From the NCBI GenBank assembly GCA_934663595.1, contig CAKUKM010000006.1:67629-131628 (forward strand): 64,000 nucleotides of DNA. The letters are read 5' to 3'. The stretch's first letter is position 1. Every line of letters starts with the position of its first letter. The notes beneath the pieces were generated by a model. That model saw only the letters and a program-made list of their open reading frames with translations, did no database searches and was not told the origin of the DNA. Source of the stretch: an uncultured Clostridia bacterium (GTDB taxonomy: Bacteria; Bacillota; Clostridia; Christensenellales; Aristaeellaceae). Position numbers and translations under genes: made by a program. Positions 16,920 to 26,193 of this stretch are shown one piece after another.

Positions 16920-17870
16920 ATGAAAGAATTTCCCTTCAAGCCCGCTTCCTGGCTTCCGCACAGCGAGCACGTAGAAATGCTCGATCGCGTTCGGAATATC
17001 CGGCGCGAGGAAATGGAGTACGACAACGAAAACGGCTACAGCGTTCGCGTGGTATTGAATCCCTCGCTGCTGTTTGCAATGGACGTATTCCACCGGATAC
17101 TGCTCAGCGATCAGCTCGACCGGAAGCTCACGATGATCTTCCCGAACCAGTGGCCGGACGTATACAGCGCGGTCGCCGAGATGATCAACCGCTCGAACGT
17201 CAGCTGCCGCAACGTGCACGCGTTCGCGATGGACGAATGGGCGGACGAGGAGGGCAACGTCGCGCCGCTGACCTATGGCGCGGGCCTGGGCTATTCGTTC
17301 CGCAACCACTTTTATGGAAAGATCCGCGAGGATCTGCGCCCGGACGTGGAGCACTGGCACGTATTCACGCAGGAAAACGTAAACGATTATTCCAATATCA
17401 TCGAGGATATCGGCGAGGGCGGCGCGGACGTATGCTATTCCGCCACCGGCTGGCCGGGACACACGGCGTTTATCGATCCGCACGCGAAGGAATTCGAGGC
17501 CGACAGCATGGAGGAATTCCTGAAGCTCGGCTCGCGCCTGACCACCGAAACGCCGCTGACGATCGCGGAAAACTGCCTGCTCAGCCCGATGGGCGCCTCC
17601 GGCGACGTATGGGCGGTTCCGCCGCGCGCCGCGACGATCGGCCCGCGCGACATTGCAAACGCGCGCTATCGCTTCGAGGTGCACAATCTGACCTTCGGCG
17701 GCTACACCACCTGGCAGCGCATGATTTCGCGCATCGAGCTCTACGGCGATATTTCGATGGAATGCCCGGCGAGCATCATGCGCCTGTTCCCCGGAATCTG
17801 CTATGTCAGCGAAGAGATTGCAAAGCCGTTCGGCAGCTGGGAATACGGCCAGCCGCTGTGGACGCTTTAA
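16920..17870 (+). CDS. NagB-like sugar-phosphate isomerase/deaminase, divergent
   Basis: A 316-residue protein of the glucosamine-6-phosphate deaminase fold. The motif AFAMDEW holds the conserved general-base Asp of NagB. The usual GxDGHIAFNEP motif reads GWPGHTAFIDP here: the histidine is kept, but the following family positions are changed (the Asp before GH is Pro, and Glu of FNEP is Asp). It may act on a modified amino sugar or on another sugar phosphate. It is the first gene of operon 2, which also holds a NagA-like deacetylase, so an amino-sugar route is likely. AAAGGTGGG precedes the ATG. Confidence 0.78.
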   Translation: MKEFPFKPASWLPHSEHVEMLDRVRNIRREEMEYDNENGYSVRVVLNPSLLFAMDVFHRILLSDQLDRKLTMIFPNQWPDVYSAVAEMINRSNVSCRNVHAFAMDEWADEEGNVAPLTYGAGLGYSFRNHFYGKIREDLRPDVEHWHVFTQENVNDYSNIIEDIGEGGADVCYSATGWPGHTAFIDPHAKEFEADSMEEFLKLGSRLTTETPLTIAENCLLSPMGASGDVWAVPPRAATIGPRDIANARYRFEVHNLTFGGYTTWQRMISRIELYGDISMECPASIMRLFPGICYVSEEIAKPFGSWEYGQPLWTL

Positions 17871-17976
17871 GAAAAATGGAGATAGATTCTGCGCGCGGAG
17901 GTGATGATTCCCCATTCAAGCTCTCTCAGGCAATCTCGACTGCACCATCAACGAATTTAAGGGAGGAATCACAATT

Positions 17977-19671
17977 ATGAAGCTGACCCGAATTCTCGCG
18001 CTGCTGATTGCGCTGCTGCTGACCATCGCGTGCGTTCCCGCAACGTTCGCCGAGGAAACCCCCGAGGAATACCACATCACGATGTATGTCGAAACCCGCG
18101 CATCGCCCTACAATTCCACCGCCGACACGATCATCGGCCAGATCATCAAGGAAAAGTTCAACATCGTGCTCGATTTTGAAATCATGGGCCAGGACTGGAA
18201 CGAATTCATCAATCAGAAGCTCGTTTCGCAGGATTTCCCGGAGATCGCGCTGCTGAGATGGGATTTCGTGGGTGCGAACTGGGTCAACGGCGGCGGCGCG
18301 CTGGAGCTCGACGAGCTGTTTGCGAATGCCGAAAACATCAAAACCCTGAACAAGAGCCGCCTGCCGCTCTGGCGCATGGCGGACCCGACCGGCGAAAATC
18401 GCCTGCTGAAGTGGACGTATTCCGGCGGTCTGGACGAAGCGGTCGGCCCGCGCAACGATATTCTGGTGCGTTCGGACGTGCTGAAGGCGCTGGGCTATCC
18501 GAAGCTGCGCACGTTCAGCGATTACATCGACTTCATGAAGAAGGCGCTGGAGATGTTCCCGACCGACCACGAGGGCAATCAGACCATCGGCATGTGCGTT
18601 CCGTTCGCCGAGCCGTGGGGCGTGAACATGATCAATATCGCCGCGGAAAAGGCCAGCTTCTCCGGCTGCACCCAGTTCCCGACGATGTACAACTGCGCCG
18701 AGGATACCTTCGTGGACATCTTTGAGATTCCCGCGGTAAAGGAAGCGTATCAGTTCTTCAACACGCTGTATCGCGAGGGCCTGCTGGACGGCGAATGCTT
18801 CACCACCACCTGCACCGAGATCAGCGAGAAGATGAATACCGCGCAGCCGATCTGCATCTGGTATCCCTCCTGGATCGTGAGCGCCGCGAACTCGAACCTC
18901 GCCGCCAACGGCTGGGAAGAGTCCTCCTACATTCCGATGCCCGTTCAGACGGACGGCCAGGTGGCCAACGGCGAAGTGCGCTACCTCGGCATCTGGCAGG
19001 GCAACTCGAATTACTCCCTGACGATGACGCCCGCGACGAAGCATCCCGAGCGCATTGTGGAGCTGATGGACTATCTCGCGTCTCCCGAGGGCCTGTCGCT
19101 GGTCACCTGGGGCCTCGAGGGCGTTCACTACACCTGGGAAGACGGCGTGAAGACCCCGACTCCGGAATTCATCGAGCTGTGCAAGACCGGCGGCGACGAA
19201 TACTTCCAGATCGGCCTGAACGACTTCAACATGCTGGGCGTTCCGGACGGCCTGAATCCGTATGACGGCGCGCCGATCGCCATTGGCAACGCGCAGACGT
19301 TCACCCGCGAAATGTACAACGACACCGTGAAGGAAACGCTCGCGGCCTACGGCGTGGATCTGGAGGAGCAGTTCTGGAACAGCGAAAAGGGCGGCTGGAT
19401 TGATTCGACGCACATCGACCTGACGGTTCAGGATTCCGTTCAGATCTTCGATCCGGATTCCGCCGAGGCGATGGTGGCCGAGCAGCTGCTGCAGAACCGC
19501 AACAATTACATGTCCACGCTGGTTACGGCGGCCGACGACGCGGCGTTTGAAGCGGCATGGGAGCAGTGCGTGGCCGACCACAAGGCGCTGAATCCCGAGA
19601 TCTGCGTCAACTACGTGCTCGAAAAATACGCCAAGCTCTCCGCGGAATACGCGGCGGCGATGGCTGAATAA
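17977..19671 (+). CDS. Sugar-binding protein of ABC importer 2
   Basis: A 564-residue extracellular binding protein. The signal peptide LTRILALLIALLLTIACVPATFA ends in an AxA site. The body is family-1 type: WKYTSGGLDEAVGPRNDIL-like lobes and LMDYLASPEGLSLVTWGLEG near residue 360. It is longer than most sugar-binding proteins, with an extra C-terminal helical part (QLLQNRNNYMSTLVTAADDA). AAGGGAGGAATC precedes the ATG. A stable hairpin follows the gene and probably keeps its mRNA level above that of the permeases. Confidence 0.88.
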   Translation: MKLTRILALLIALLLTIACVPATFAEETPEEYHITMYVETRASPYNSTADTIIGQIIKEKFNIVLDFEIMGQDWNEFINQKLVSQDFPEIALLRWDFVGANWVNGGGALELDELFANAENIKTLNKSRLPLWRMADPTGENRLLKWTYSGGLDEAVGPRNDILVRSDVLKALGYPKLRTFSDYIDFMKKALEMFPTDHEGNQTIGMCVPFAEPWGVNMINIAAEKASFSGCTQFPTMYNCAEDTFVDIFEIPAVKEAYQFFNTLYREGLLDGECFTTTCTEISEKMNTAQPICIWYPSWIVSAANSNLAANGWEESSYIPMPVQTDGQVANGEVRYLGIWQGNSNYSLTMTPATKHPERIVELMDYLASPEGLSLVTWGLEGVHYTWEDGVKTPTPEFIELCKTGGDEYFQIGLNDFNMLGVPDGLNPYDGAPIAIGNAQTFTREMYNDTVKETLAAYGVDLEEQFWNSEKGGWIDSTHIDLTVQDSVQIFDPDSAEAMVAEQLLQNRNNYMSTLVTAADDAAFEAAWEQCVADHKALNPEICVNYVLEKYAKLSAEYAAAMAE

Positions 19672-19710
19672 GCGATTTACCGGCTATAATAACCGATTTA
19701 CCGGCTTTAC

Positions 19711-19738
19711 GGGGCGCAGCGCCTGTGCGCTGCGCTCC
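19711..19738 (+). promoter_or_regulatory. Stable intercistronic hairpin between binding protein and permeases
   Basis: GGGGCGCAGCGC (19711-19722) pairs with GCGCTGCGCTCC (19727-19738), with one G-T pair and a CTGT loop. No T run follows, so it is not an ordinary terminator. Just before it, CGATTTACCGGCT is directly repeated (19675-19687 and 19694-19706). Position and form match known hairpins that stabilise upstream binding-protein mRNA. Confidence 0.65.
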
Positions 19739-19789
19739 GGGGCGTAATAAAGATGAGGTCGCAGGCAATTCAGAAAGGGGAAATCATTG

Positions 19790-20710
19790 GTGAAAAAATC
19801 CTTCAAGTATTCCAGGCTGAGGGAGCAGCTGCCTCTGTTCTGTATGCTGCTGCCGGGCTTTATCGCGCTGGCGCTGTTCGTGTATGTCCCGCTGCGCGGC
19901 TGGGCGATGGCCTTCTGGAAATACACGCCGGGCAAGGGCTATTTCAGCGGCGCGTTCAAGGGGCTGGACTATTTCAAAATGTTCTTCACCACGATGAACG
20001 ATGCGGGCACGGTCGCGCTGAATACGCTGGCGATCAACTTCGTTACCATCGTCATCAATCTCACGATGGCGCTGCTGCTGGCGCTGCTTTTGAACGAAAT
20101 GCGCAGCCGCCGCTGGAAAAAGGCGATGCAGACGCTGTCGTTCTTTCCATATTTTGTATCCTGGAGCATTACCTATTCAATCTTCTATGCGTTTCTGGCC
20201 GCGGAAAACGGCGTGATCAACCAGGTGCTGGTGAGGCTCGGCGTCGTGAGCAAGGGCATCGACTTCCTGGGCAGCAAAAACTACGCATGGCAGATGATCT
20301 GGCTGAGCAATCTGTGGCACTATGTGGGCTACAACAGCATCATCTTCTTATCCGGAATTGCGAGCATCGACCCGGAAATGTACGAGGCCGCGGAGATCGA
20401 CGGCGCCTCGCGCCTGGGCAGAATGTGGTATATCACGCTGCCGAACCTGACGAAGACGCTGGTGATGCTGCTGATTCTGAATTCCGGATCGGTATTCAAT
20501 TCCAGCTTCGATCAATTCTACATGTTCTCTAACGTCGGCAATATGACTTCTCTGGAAGTTTTCGATATGTATATCTATCGCTACGGCATGAAGCAGGGCA
20601 ATTTCTCGTATGCGACGGCGGTGGGCATCGTGAAAACGGCGGCCAGCATACTGATGCTGGTTACGGTCAATGCCGCCGCGAAGAAGCTCAGCGACACCTC
20701 TCTGTTCTGA
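19790..20710 (+). CDS. ABC sugar permease 2A (LplB type)
   Basis: A 306-residue membrane permease. The N terminus has the LFCMLLPGFIALALFVYVP helix, and the EAA loop is YEAAEIDGASRLGRMWYITLP at about residues 197-217. The start is GTG at 19790, nine bases after AAAGGGG; the TTG just before it is less likely. It forms a heterodimer with the next gene product and should rely on an ATPase encoded elsewhere. Confidence 0.92.
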   Translation: MKKSFKYSRLREQLPLFCMLLPGFIALALFVYVPLRGWAMAFWKYTPGKGYFSGAFKGLDYFKMFFTTMNDAGTVALNTLAINFVTIVINLTMALLLALLLNEMRSRRWKKAMQTLSFFPYFVSWSITYSIFYAFLAAENGVINQVLVRLGVVSKGIDFLGSKNYAWQMIWLSNLWHYVGYNSIIFLSGIASIDPEMYEAAEIDGASRLGRMWYITLPNLTKTLVMLLILNSGSVFNSSFDQFYMFSNVGNMTSLEVFDMYIYRYGMKQGNFSYATAVGIVKTAASILMLVTVNAAAKKLSDTSLF

Positions 20711-20725
20711 CAAGGGGGAAGCAGC

Positions 20726-21610
20726 ATGAAAAAGAGACGAATCACCGGCGAGGACATCTTCATTCAAATCTGCATACTGCTCATGGTCGCCATACTGCTG
20801 TTCACGATGGCGTATCCGTTCTATCACCTGATCTGCTATTCCATCAGCGATCCATCGAAGGTGCGCCCGGGCTTCATGCTTTTCCCGAAGGGGCTGAATC
20901 TGGACGCGTACACCTCGCTGTTTCGAAAGGGCGGGCTGCTGATGGCGGCGGGCGTGTCGGTCGCGCGCTCGATCTGCGGGCCGATTCTGATGCTGGCGGT
21001 ATCCAGCATGGCGGCGTATGTGCTGGCCAAGCGCAATCTGATCGGCCACAAATTCATCTCCAAGCTGTTTGTATTCACGATGTACATCTCCGCGGGCATG
21101 ATTCCGGTCTATCGCAATATATATGATCTGCATCTGGCGCACTCGTTCTGGGTCTATGTGCTGCCGGGCGCGATGGACGTCTTCTCGATGGTGCTGATTC
21201 GCACGTACATCGAGGGCATTCCGGACGGGCTGGAGGAGGCCGCGCACGTGGACGGCTCCGGCTATTTCCGCACCTATGCGCAGATCATCATGCCGATTTG
21301 CAAGCCGATTCTCGCCACCGTCGCGCTGTTTTCGATCGTCGCGCAGTGGAACGCGTATACCGACACGATGTTTTACAACGCGTCCGACCCGAATCTGCAT
21401 CCGCTTTCCTATATCCTGATGCAGTATATGAAGAGCAGCCAGCTTTCGATGGAGGCGATCCGCGTGGGCGCGGGACGCGAGCAGCGCGCAAACGCGCAGA
21501 TGGTCAAAATGGCCATTACGGTAATCACCATCGCCCCGATCATGTGCGTATATCCGCTGTTGCAGAAATACTTCGTAAAGGGCATCATGATCGGCGCAAT
21601 CAAGGGATAA
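20726..21610 (+). CDS. ABC sugar permease 2B (LplC/YtcP type)
   Basis: A 294-residue permease with six helices, the EAA loop LEEAAHVDGSGYFRTYAQII, and the family end VYPLLQKYFVKGIMIGAIKG. It follows permease 2A by 15 bases with AAGGGGGAAGC before the ATG. Confidence 0.92.
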   Translation: MKKRRITGEDIFIQICILLMVAILLFTMAYPFYHLICYSISDPSKVRPGFMLFPKGLNLDAYTSLFRKGGLLMAAGVSVARSICGPILMLAVSSMAAYVLAKRNLIGHKFISKLFVFTMYISAGMIPVYRNIYDLHLAHSFWVYVLPGAMDVFSMVLIRTYIEGIPDGLEEAAHVDGSGYFRTYAQIIMPICKPILATVALFSIVAQWNAYTDTMFYNASDPNLHPLSYILMQYMKSSQLSMEAIRVGAGREQRANAQMVKMAITVITIAPIMCVYPLLQKYFVKGIMIGAIKG

Positions 21611-21627
21611 ATCGGAGGGAAAATGCA

Positions 21628-22893
21628 ATGAATCAGAAAATCAAAATCGGCGTATTCGGCGGCGGGCGCGGGGCGGCGCTGATTCAGGTGCTTCTGCATC
21701 ACCCGAGCGCGGAGCTGGTCGCGGTCTGCGACAAATACGAGCCGCTGCTTAAAAAGGCGCGCGAAACGGCCGATGCGCTGAACACCCACGTGCATCTGTA
21801 TCCGGATTTCGAGGATTTCCTTCGCCATCCGGGCATGGACGCGGTGGTGCTGGCCAATTACGCGACCGAGCACGCGACCTACGCCATTCGCTGCATGGAG
21901 GCCGGAAAGCACGTGCTGAGCGAATGCCTGCCCTGTGAAACGATGCAGCAGGCGGTCGAGCTGATCGAATGCGTGGAAAAGACCGGCCGGGTCTACGCGT
22001 TTGCCGAAAACTGCTGCTATATGCCGCACACATTTGAATTCTGGCGGCGCTATCAGGACGGCGAAATCGGCGAGGTGGCCTATGCCGAGGGCGAATACAT
22101 TCACGATTGCTCGCCCATCTGGCCGCAGATTACCTATGGCGACCGCAATCACTGGCGCAACCGGATGCACGCGAATTTCTATTGCACGCACTCCATCGGC
22201 CCGCTGCTGACGATCACCGGCCTGCGGCCCGTTCAGGTCGTCGGGTTTGAAAACGTTCCGCCGAAATACATGATGGAGCTGGGCTCGATCCGCGGCGCGG
22301 GGCTGGAGATTATCACCATGGAAAACGGCGCGATCTTTAAGAGCCTCCACGGCGATCTGAAGCGCGAACCCTGCGGCTGGAACTTCACGCTGTACGGCTC
22401 GAAGGGCATGATGGAGAGCGGCCGGCTTCCGGAGAATAAGAATTCAAACGTCTATCGCGAGGGCGAAAAGACCGGCGCGGGCGAATGGGAGCGCTTCGAC
22501 GCGAAGACGCAGATCGCCTCCGAGGCGCGCGCTCTCTGCAAGTCCGAGGCGCACGAGGGCGCGGATTTTTACGCGGTGCACTTCTTTATTGAAAAGATTC
22601 TCGGCAATCCCGATGGGAGGTATTCGATCGACGTTTACACCGCGGTCGATATGGGCATTTGCGGCCTGCTGGCCTATCGCTCCGCGCTCAACGGCAATCA
22701 GCCGGTGCGCGTTCCGAATCTGCGCAACCGCGGCGAGCGCGACGCTTACCGCAGCGATCGCGCGTGCACGACCCCCGAGGTCGCCGGCGATCAGCTGCTG
22801 CCGGTCACTTCGCATCCGGAGGCGCTGCATGAAATTCCGGACGCGGTCTATGCGCGCGTAAAGCGCATGTGGGAAGAGGGAGAGCAGGCGTGA
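21628..22893 (+). CDS. Gfo/Idh/MocA family dehydrogenase
   Basis: A 421-residue NAD(P)-dependent sugar oxidoreductase. The Rossmann motif is IGVFGGGRGAALIQVLLHHP, followed by LVAVCDKYEPLL and the catalytic-region lysine in MEAGKHVLSECLPC (EKP is replaced by ECLPC). Two CGL/TPEV-like segments mark the C-terminal domain. Family members oxidise sugar hydroxyls, act on glycosides or cleave modified sugars with NAD. In this operon it may process the imported sugar before or after deacetylation. GGAGGG sets the start. Its stop TGA overlaps the next GTG start. Confidence 0.88.
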   Translation: MNQKIKIGVFGGGRGAALIQVLLHHPSAELVAVCDKYEPLLKKARETADALNTHVHLYPDFEDFLRHPGMDAVVLANYATEHATYAIRCMEAGKHVLSECLPCETMQQAVELIECVEKTGRVYAFAENCCYMPHTFEFWRRYQDGEIGEVAYAEGEYIHDCSPIWPQITYGDRNHWRNRMHANFYCTHSIGPLLTITGLRPVQVVGFENVPPKYMMELGSIRGAGLEIITMENGAIFKSLHGDLKREPCGWNFTLYGSKGMMESGRLPENKNSNVYREGEKTGAGEWERFDAKTQIASEARALCKSEAHEGADFYAVHFFIEKILGNPDGRYSIDVYTAVDMGICGLLAYRSALNGNQPVRVPNLRNRGERDAYRSDRACTTPEVAGDQLLPVTSHPEALHEIPDAVYARVKRMWEEGEQA

Positions 22894-24044
22894 ACGCAAT
22901 TGTCAATACCAAACTGATTCTGGAGGACGGCATTATTTTTAACGGCGCGCTGACGCACGAAAACGGCCGCATCGTCGCGCTCGGCGAGGCGAAGGACGTG
23001 GCCATTCCGGAGGGCTGCGCCGTTACCGACGCGCACGGGCTTTACACCGCGCCGGGGCTGGTCGATATTCACAATCACGGCTCCGAAACGCAGCTGTTTG
23101 CGCGCGAGCCGGAGGAATGCGCGCGGCATTTCCTGCGCCACGGCGAAACGACCGTTCTGCCCGCGCTGTATTGCAATCTCACGCTCGAGGAAATGCTCGC
23201 CGGCGCGGAGCGCATCCGAAACGCCTCGCAAACCGGCGCGGGCCGCATCCTGAAGGGCCTGTATATGGAGGGCCCGTACATGGGCGGCTTCGGCAGCAAT
23301 CAGAAATACCTTCTCTGGGGCGGCGAAATTGCGCGCGAGGAATATCTTCCGCTCGTAAACGCCGTAAAGGGCTTTGCGCGAATCTGGGCGATCGATCCCG
23401 CGCGCCCGGGAATCGAGGGCTTTATGCGCGATGTGCGCGCCTCCGATCCCGCGGCGATTTTCGCCATGGGCCATTCGCACGCGACCGCCGCGGACTGCCG
23501 CAGGGTAAAAAAATACGGGCTGCGCCTGCAGACGCACCACGGCGATTCCGGCAAGGCGCCCGGCCGCGCGCAGGGCACGATCGGCGCGGGCTGCGATGAA
23601 TTCACGCTGTATGATCCGGACATCTATGCCGAATTGATCTGCGACTACAACGGCGTGCACGTCTGCCCGGACATGATCAAAATGGTGGTTCGCGCCAAGG
23701 GCGTGGAGCGCATGATTCTGATTACGGATTCCATGCCGCTATCCGCCGATTCCGCGAACATGCCCGCCGACGGCGTGGCCTACGGCCCGGATCTGAATTA
23801 CGATTACGAGGGCCATCTCGCGGGCAGCCACCTCACGCTGGACGACGCATGCCGAAACCTGATGCGCCATACCGGCTACGGCCTCTGCCACGCCATCCGC
23901 ATGGCCGCGCTGAATCCCGCGCGCCTTCTGGGCATGGACGACGAAATCGGCAGTCTCGAGCCCGGCAAGCGCGCGGATCTGATCCTGATCGACGACGAGG
24001 TGCGCGTAAAGCAGGTCGTCCTCGGAGGCGAAACCGCATTTTGA
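22890..24044 (+). CDS. NagA-like N-acetylamino-sugar-6-phosphate deacetylase
   Basis: A 384-residue amidohydrolase. Metal and catalytic features appear in order: PGLVDIHNHG (the HxH region), LYMEGPYMGGFG (the Glu metal ligand), FAMGHSHATA, RLQTHHGDSGKAPG and LITDSM (catalytic Asp). Classical NagA has THLFNAM where this has QTHHGDSGK, so it belongs to a variant branch and its sugar may differ from GlcNAc-6-P. The GTG start overlaps the preceding stop (GTGA) and has GAGGGAGAG before it. It closes operon 2 before a strong terminator. Confidence 0.85.
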   Translation: MNAIVNTKLILEDGIIFNGALTHENGRIVALGEAKDVAIPEGCAVTDAHGLYTAPGLVDIHNHGSETQLFAREPEECARHFLRHGETTVLPALYCNLTLEEMLAGAERIRNASQTGAGRILKGLYMEGPYMGGFGSNQKYLLWGGEIAREEYLPLVNAVKGFARIWAIDPARPGIEGFMRDVRASDPAAIFAMGHSHATAADCRRVKKYGLRLQTHHGDSGKAPGRAQGTIGAGCDEFTLYDPDIYAELICDYNGVHVCPDMIKMVVRAKGVERMILITDSMPLSADSANMPADGVAYGPDLNYDYEGHLAGSHLTLDDACRNLMRHTGYGLCHAIRMAALNPARLLGMDDEIGSLEPGKRADLILIDDEVRVKQVVLGGETAF

Positions 24045-24062
24045 CCCCTTCCAAACGGGAAA

Positions 24063-24102
24063 TCGCGCGCCGGAGTTTTCTTCCGGCGCGCGATGTTTTT
24101 TT
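24063..24102 (+). terminator. Terminator after sugar operon 2
   Basis: A 12-bp perfect stem (24063-24074 with 24082-24093), then TG and seven T. It separates the convergent operons 2 and 3. Confidence 0.9.
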
Positions 24103-24104
24103 AT

Positions 24105-25061
24105 TTACAGCTCGCACACGTTCTGCGGCGCGCCGTCGAGATAGGCAATCAGATTCTTGAACACGATTTCCGCGCGGCGGATCATCGATTCCTCGGACAG
24201 GAACGCCACATGCGGCGTAAGCAGCGTGTTTTTCGCGTGGAGCAGCGGCTCGTCCTGCGGAATCGGCGGTTCGACGTTGAACACGTCGATTCCCGCGCCG
24301 GCGATGCGGCCGGCGTTCAGCGCGTCCGCGAGCGCCGCGGAATCCACGATCGGCCCGCGCGCGCAGTTGATCAGTATCGCCGTGGGCTTCATCCGGTCGA
24401 TTTGCGCTTTGCCGATCATGCCGCGCGTGGACGCGTTGTTCGGCACGTGCAGCGAAACGATATCGCTCCTGCGCATCAGCTCGTCCAGCTCGACATATTC
24501 AATTCCCAGCGCCTCGGCCTCCGGCCTGCGCGTGCGCGACGCGGCGATCACCTTCGCGCCGAACGCCTGAAACAGCTTCGCGGCGATCATGCCGATGCGG
24601 CCGGTTCCGACGATGCCCACCGTGCGCCCGCCGATTTCGCGGCCCATCAGTCCCGCGGAGGTTTTGCCCTCGCGCACCGCGCGGTCTGCGGGAATGACAT
24701 GCCGCAGAAGGCCGATCGCCATGCCGACCGCCAGCTCCGCGACGGTCTGATTGGAATAATTCGCGGCGTTCAGCACCGTAACGCCGCGCTCGCGGCACGC
24801 CTCCAGCCCCACATGGTCGATTCCGGTAAACGCCACGTCCAGCACCTTCAGCTTTTCCGCGGCGCGCACGACCTCGTTCGGATAGGGATTGTTTGCGATC
24901 ATCACGATTTCGCTGTCCGCGCTGCGGCGCTTGAGTTCCTCGATATCCGTGGTTTTGGCGTCGTAATAGACGAACTCATGGCCTCTTTCGATCAGCGGCG
25001 CGGCCAGCGCGTCGATCGTCTCGCGGCTCACGCCGATCGGCTCCAGCAAACTGATTTTCAT
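24105..25061 (-). CDS. D-2-hydroxyacid dehydrogenase
   Basis: A 318-residue NAD-dependent enzyme of the phosphoglycerate/D-lactate dehydrogenase family. The Rossmann motif is VGIVGTGRIGMIAAKLF. The catalytic triad is visible: Arg in INCARGPIVD, Glu in FNVEPPIP, His in LTPHVAFLS. It reduces a 2-oxoacid or oxidises a 2-hydroxyacid. Next to an enolase-superfamily enzyme it could handle the 2-keto acid made by dehydration of a sugar acid, which is inference. The ATG at 25061 follows AAGGATGAGGA. It is the last gene of operon 3. Confidence 0.9.
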   Translation of the reverse strand: MKISLLEPIGVSRETIDALAAPLIERGHEFVYYDAKTTDIEELKRRSADSEIVMIANNPYPNEVVRAAEKLKVLDVAFTGIDHVGLEACRERGVTVLNAANYSNQTVAELAVGMAIGLLRHVIPADRAVREGKTSAGLMGREIGGRTVGIVGTGRIGMIAAKLFQAFGAKVIAASRTRRPEAEALGIEYVELDELMRRSDIVSLHVPNNASTRGMIGKAQIDRMKPTAILINCARGPIVDSAALADALNAGRIAGAGIDVFNVEPPIPQDEPLLHAKNTLLTPHVAFLSEESMIRRAEIVFKNLIAYLDGAPQNVCEL

Positions 25062-25081
25062 GTTCCTCATCCTTTCATGCA

Positions 25082-26179
25082 TCAATCGATGCGGTATTTG
25101 CGAATGTACTCCGGCTCAATATCGGTTCCCATTCCCGGCGCCTCCGGAATATACAAGCACCCGTCCCTCAGCTTCATGGGGTGCACATAGAATCCCTCGT
25201 CGCCCTTCAGGCTGCCACTTTCGATGTAAATCGCACTCTCGAGCGCGCACAGCACGTTGACATTGCCCGGGCCGCCGCCATGGCTCGCCAGGCGCAGACC
25301 GGTTACGTCGCACATCGTTCCGATGTCCAGCCATTCGGTCACGCCGCCGGCGCGGCGATTGTCGGGCTGAATGATATCGGCGCAGCCCGCCTTGATGATA
25401 TCATAAAACTGATGCCGCGTAAAGTAGTTCTCGCCGACGGCGATTGCGATGTCCAGCTGCTGCGCGAGGCGAATGTGCGAATCGCGCTGATACGGCTGAA
25501 TCGGTTCCTCGAACCAGAACACGCCGAGCTTTTCATAGGCGCGGCCGCGCCGCAGCGCCTCCGCCTCGTCAAAGATGCAGTTCGCGTCCACCATGATGCG
25601 GAAGTCCTCGCCCAATTCCGAACGGATGGCCTGAATGCGCTTTACATCCTCGCTCAGCGCGTCGCGGCCGACCTTCAGCTTCACCGCCGTAAAACCTTCC
25701 TCCGCCGCGTCCGTGCACTGGCGAATGAATTCCTGCATGCCGCCATCGAAATACCAGCCGACCATCGCATACGCGGGAATCGCCGGACGGCGCGTGCCCA
25801 GAAGGTCGGCCACCGGCACGTTCGCCGCCTTGCCCTTGATGTCCCACAGCGCATTGTCCACCGCCGCGATCGCAAAATTTGCCACGCCCAGCGTCCCATA
25901 ATACTCCGTTGCGACGTACATCTCCTTGCGCAGCGCGCGCACATGGTGCGGGTTTCTTCCTATTAATATGGGGGCGAGCTCGCGATCGATAATCAGCTTC
26001 ACCGTGGCCATTCCGGAATCGATTCGGCCGAAATAGGTCAGCGCCGAACCGACAATGCCGTCGTCGGTATAGATCCGCGTAAGCAGATGTCCGCCCACAT
26101 CATAGGTGTGCAGCGAATCGGATACCGGATTTTCCACCCGTTTTTTTAGAATAATCGTTTCCACCCGGTCGATAATCAT
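25082..26179 (-). CDS. Enolase superfamily (mandelate racemase/muconate lactonising) enzyme
   Basis: A 365-residue protein with the N-terminal capping domain and the barrel domain. The KxK base is in AVKLKVGRD; the three metal ligands are Asp in IMVDANC, Glu in FWFEEPI and Asp in IIQPDNRRAGG; a histidine occurs in LASHGGGPG. Such enzymes in sugar operons are often acid-sugar dehydratases. The partner dehydrogenase and FAD oxidoreductase fit a route from a sugar to a sugar acid to a keto acid, but the substrate cannot be named. GGGGGAAGG precedes the ATG. Confidence 0.88.
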   Translation of the reverse strand: MIIDRVETIILKKRVENPVSDSLHTYDVGGHLLTRIYTDDGIVGSALTYFGRIDSGMATVKLIIDRELAPILIGRNPHHVRALRKEMYVATEYYGTLGVANFAIAAVDNALWDIKGKAANVPVADLLGTRRPAIPAYAMVGWYFDGGMQEFIRQCTDAAEEGFTAVKLKVGRDALSEDVKRIQAIRSELGEDFRIMVDANCIFDEAEALRRGRAYEKLGVFWFEEPIQPYQRDSHIRLAQQLDIAIAVGENYFTRHQFYDIIKAGCADIIQPDNRRAGGVTEWLDIGTMCDVTGLRLASHGGGPGNVNVLCALESAIYIESGSLKGDEGFYVHPMKLRDGCLYIPEAPGMGTDIEPEYIRKYRID

Positions 26180-26193
26180 ATGCCTTCCCCCTT

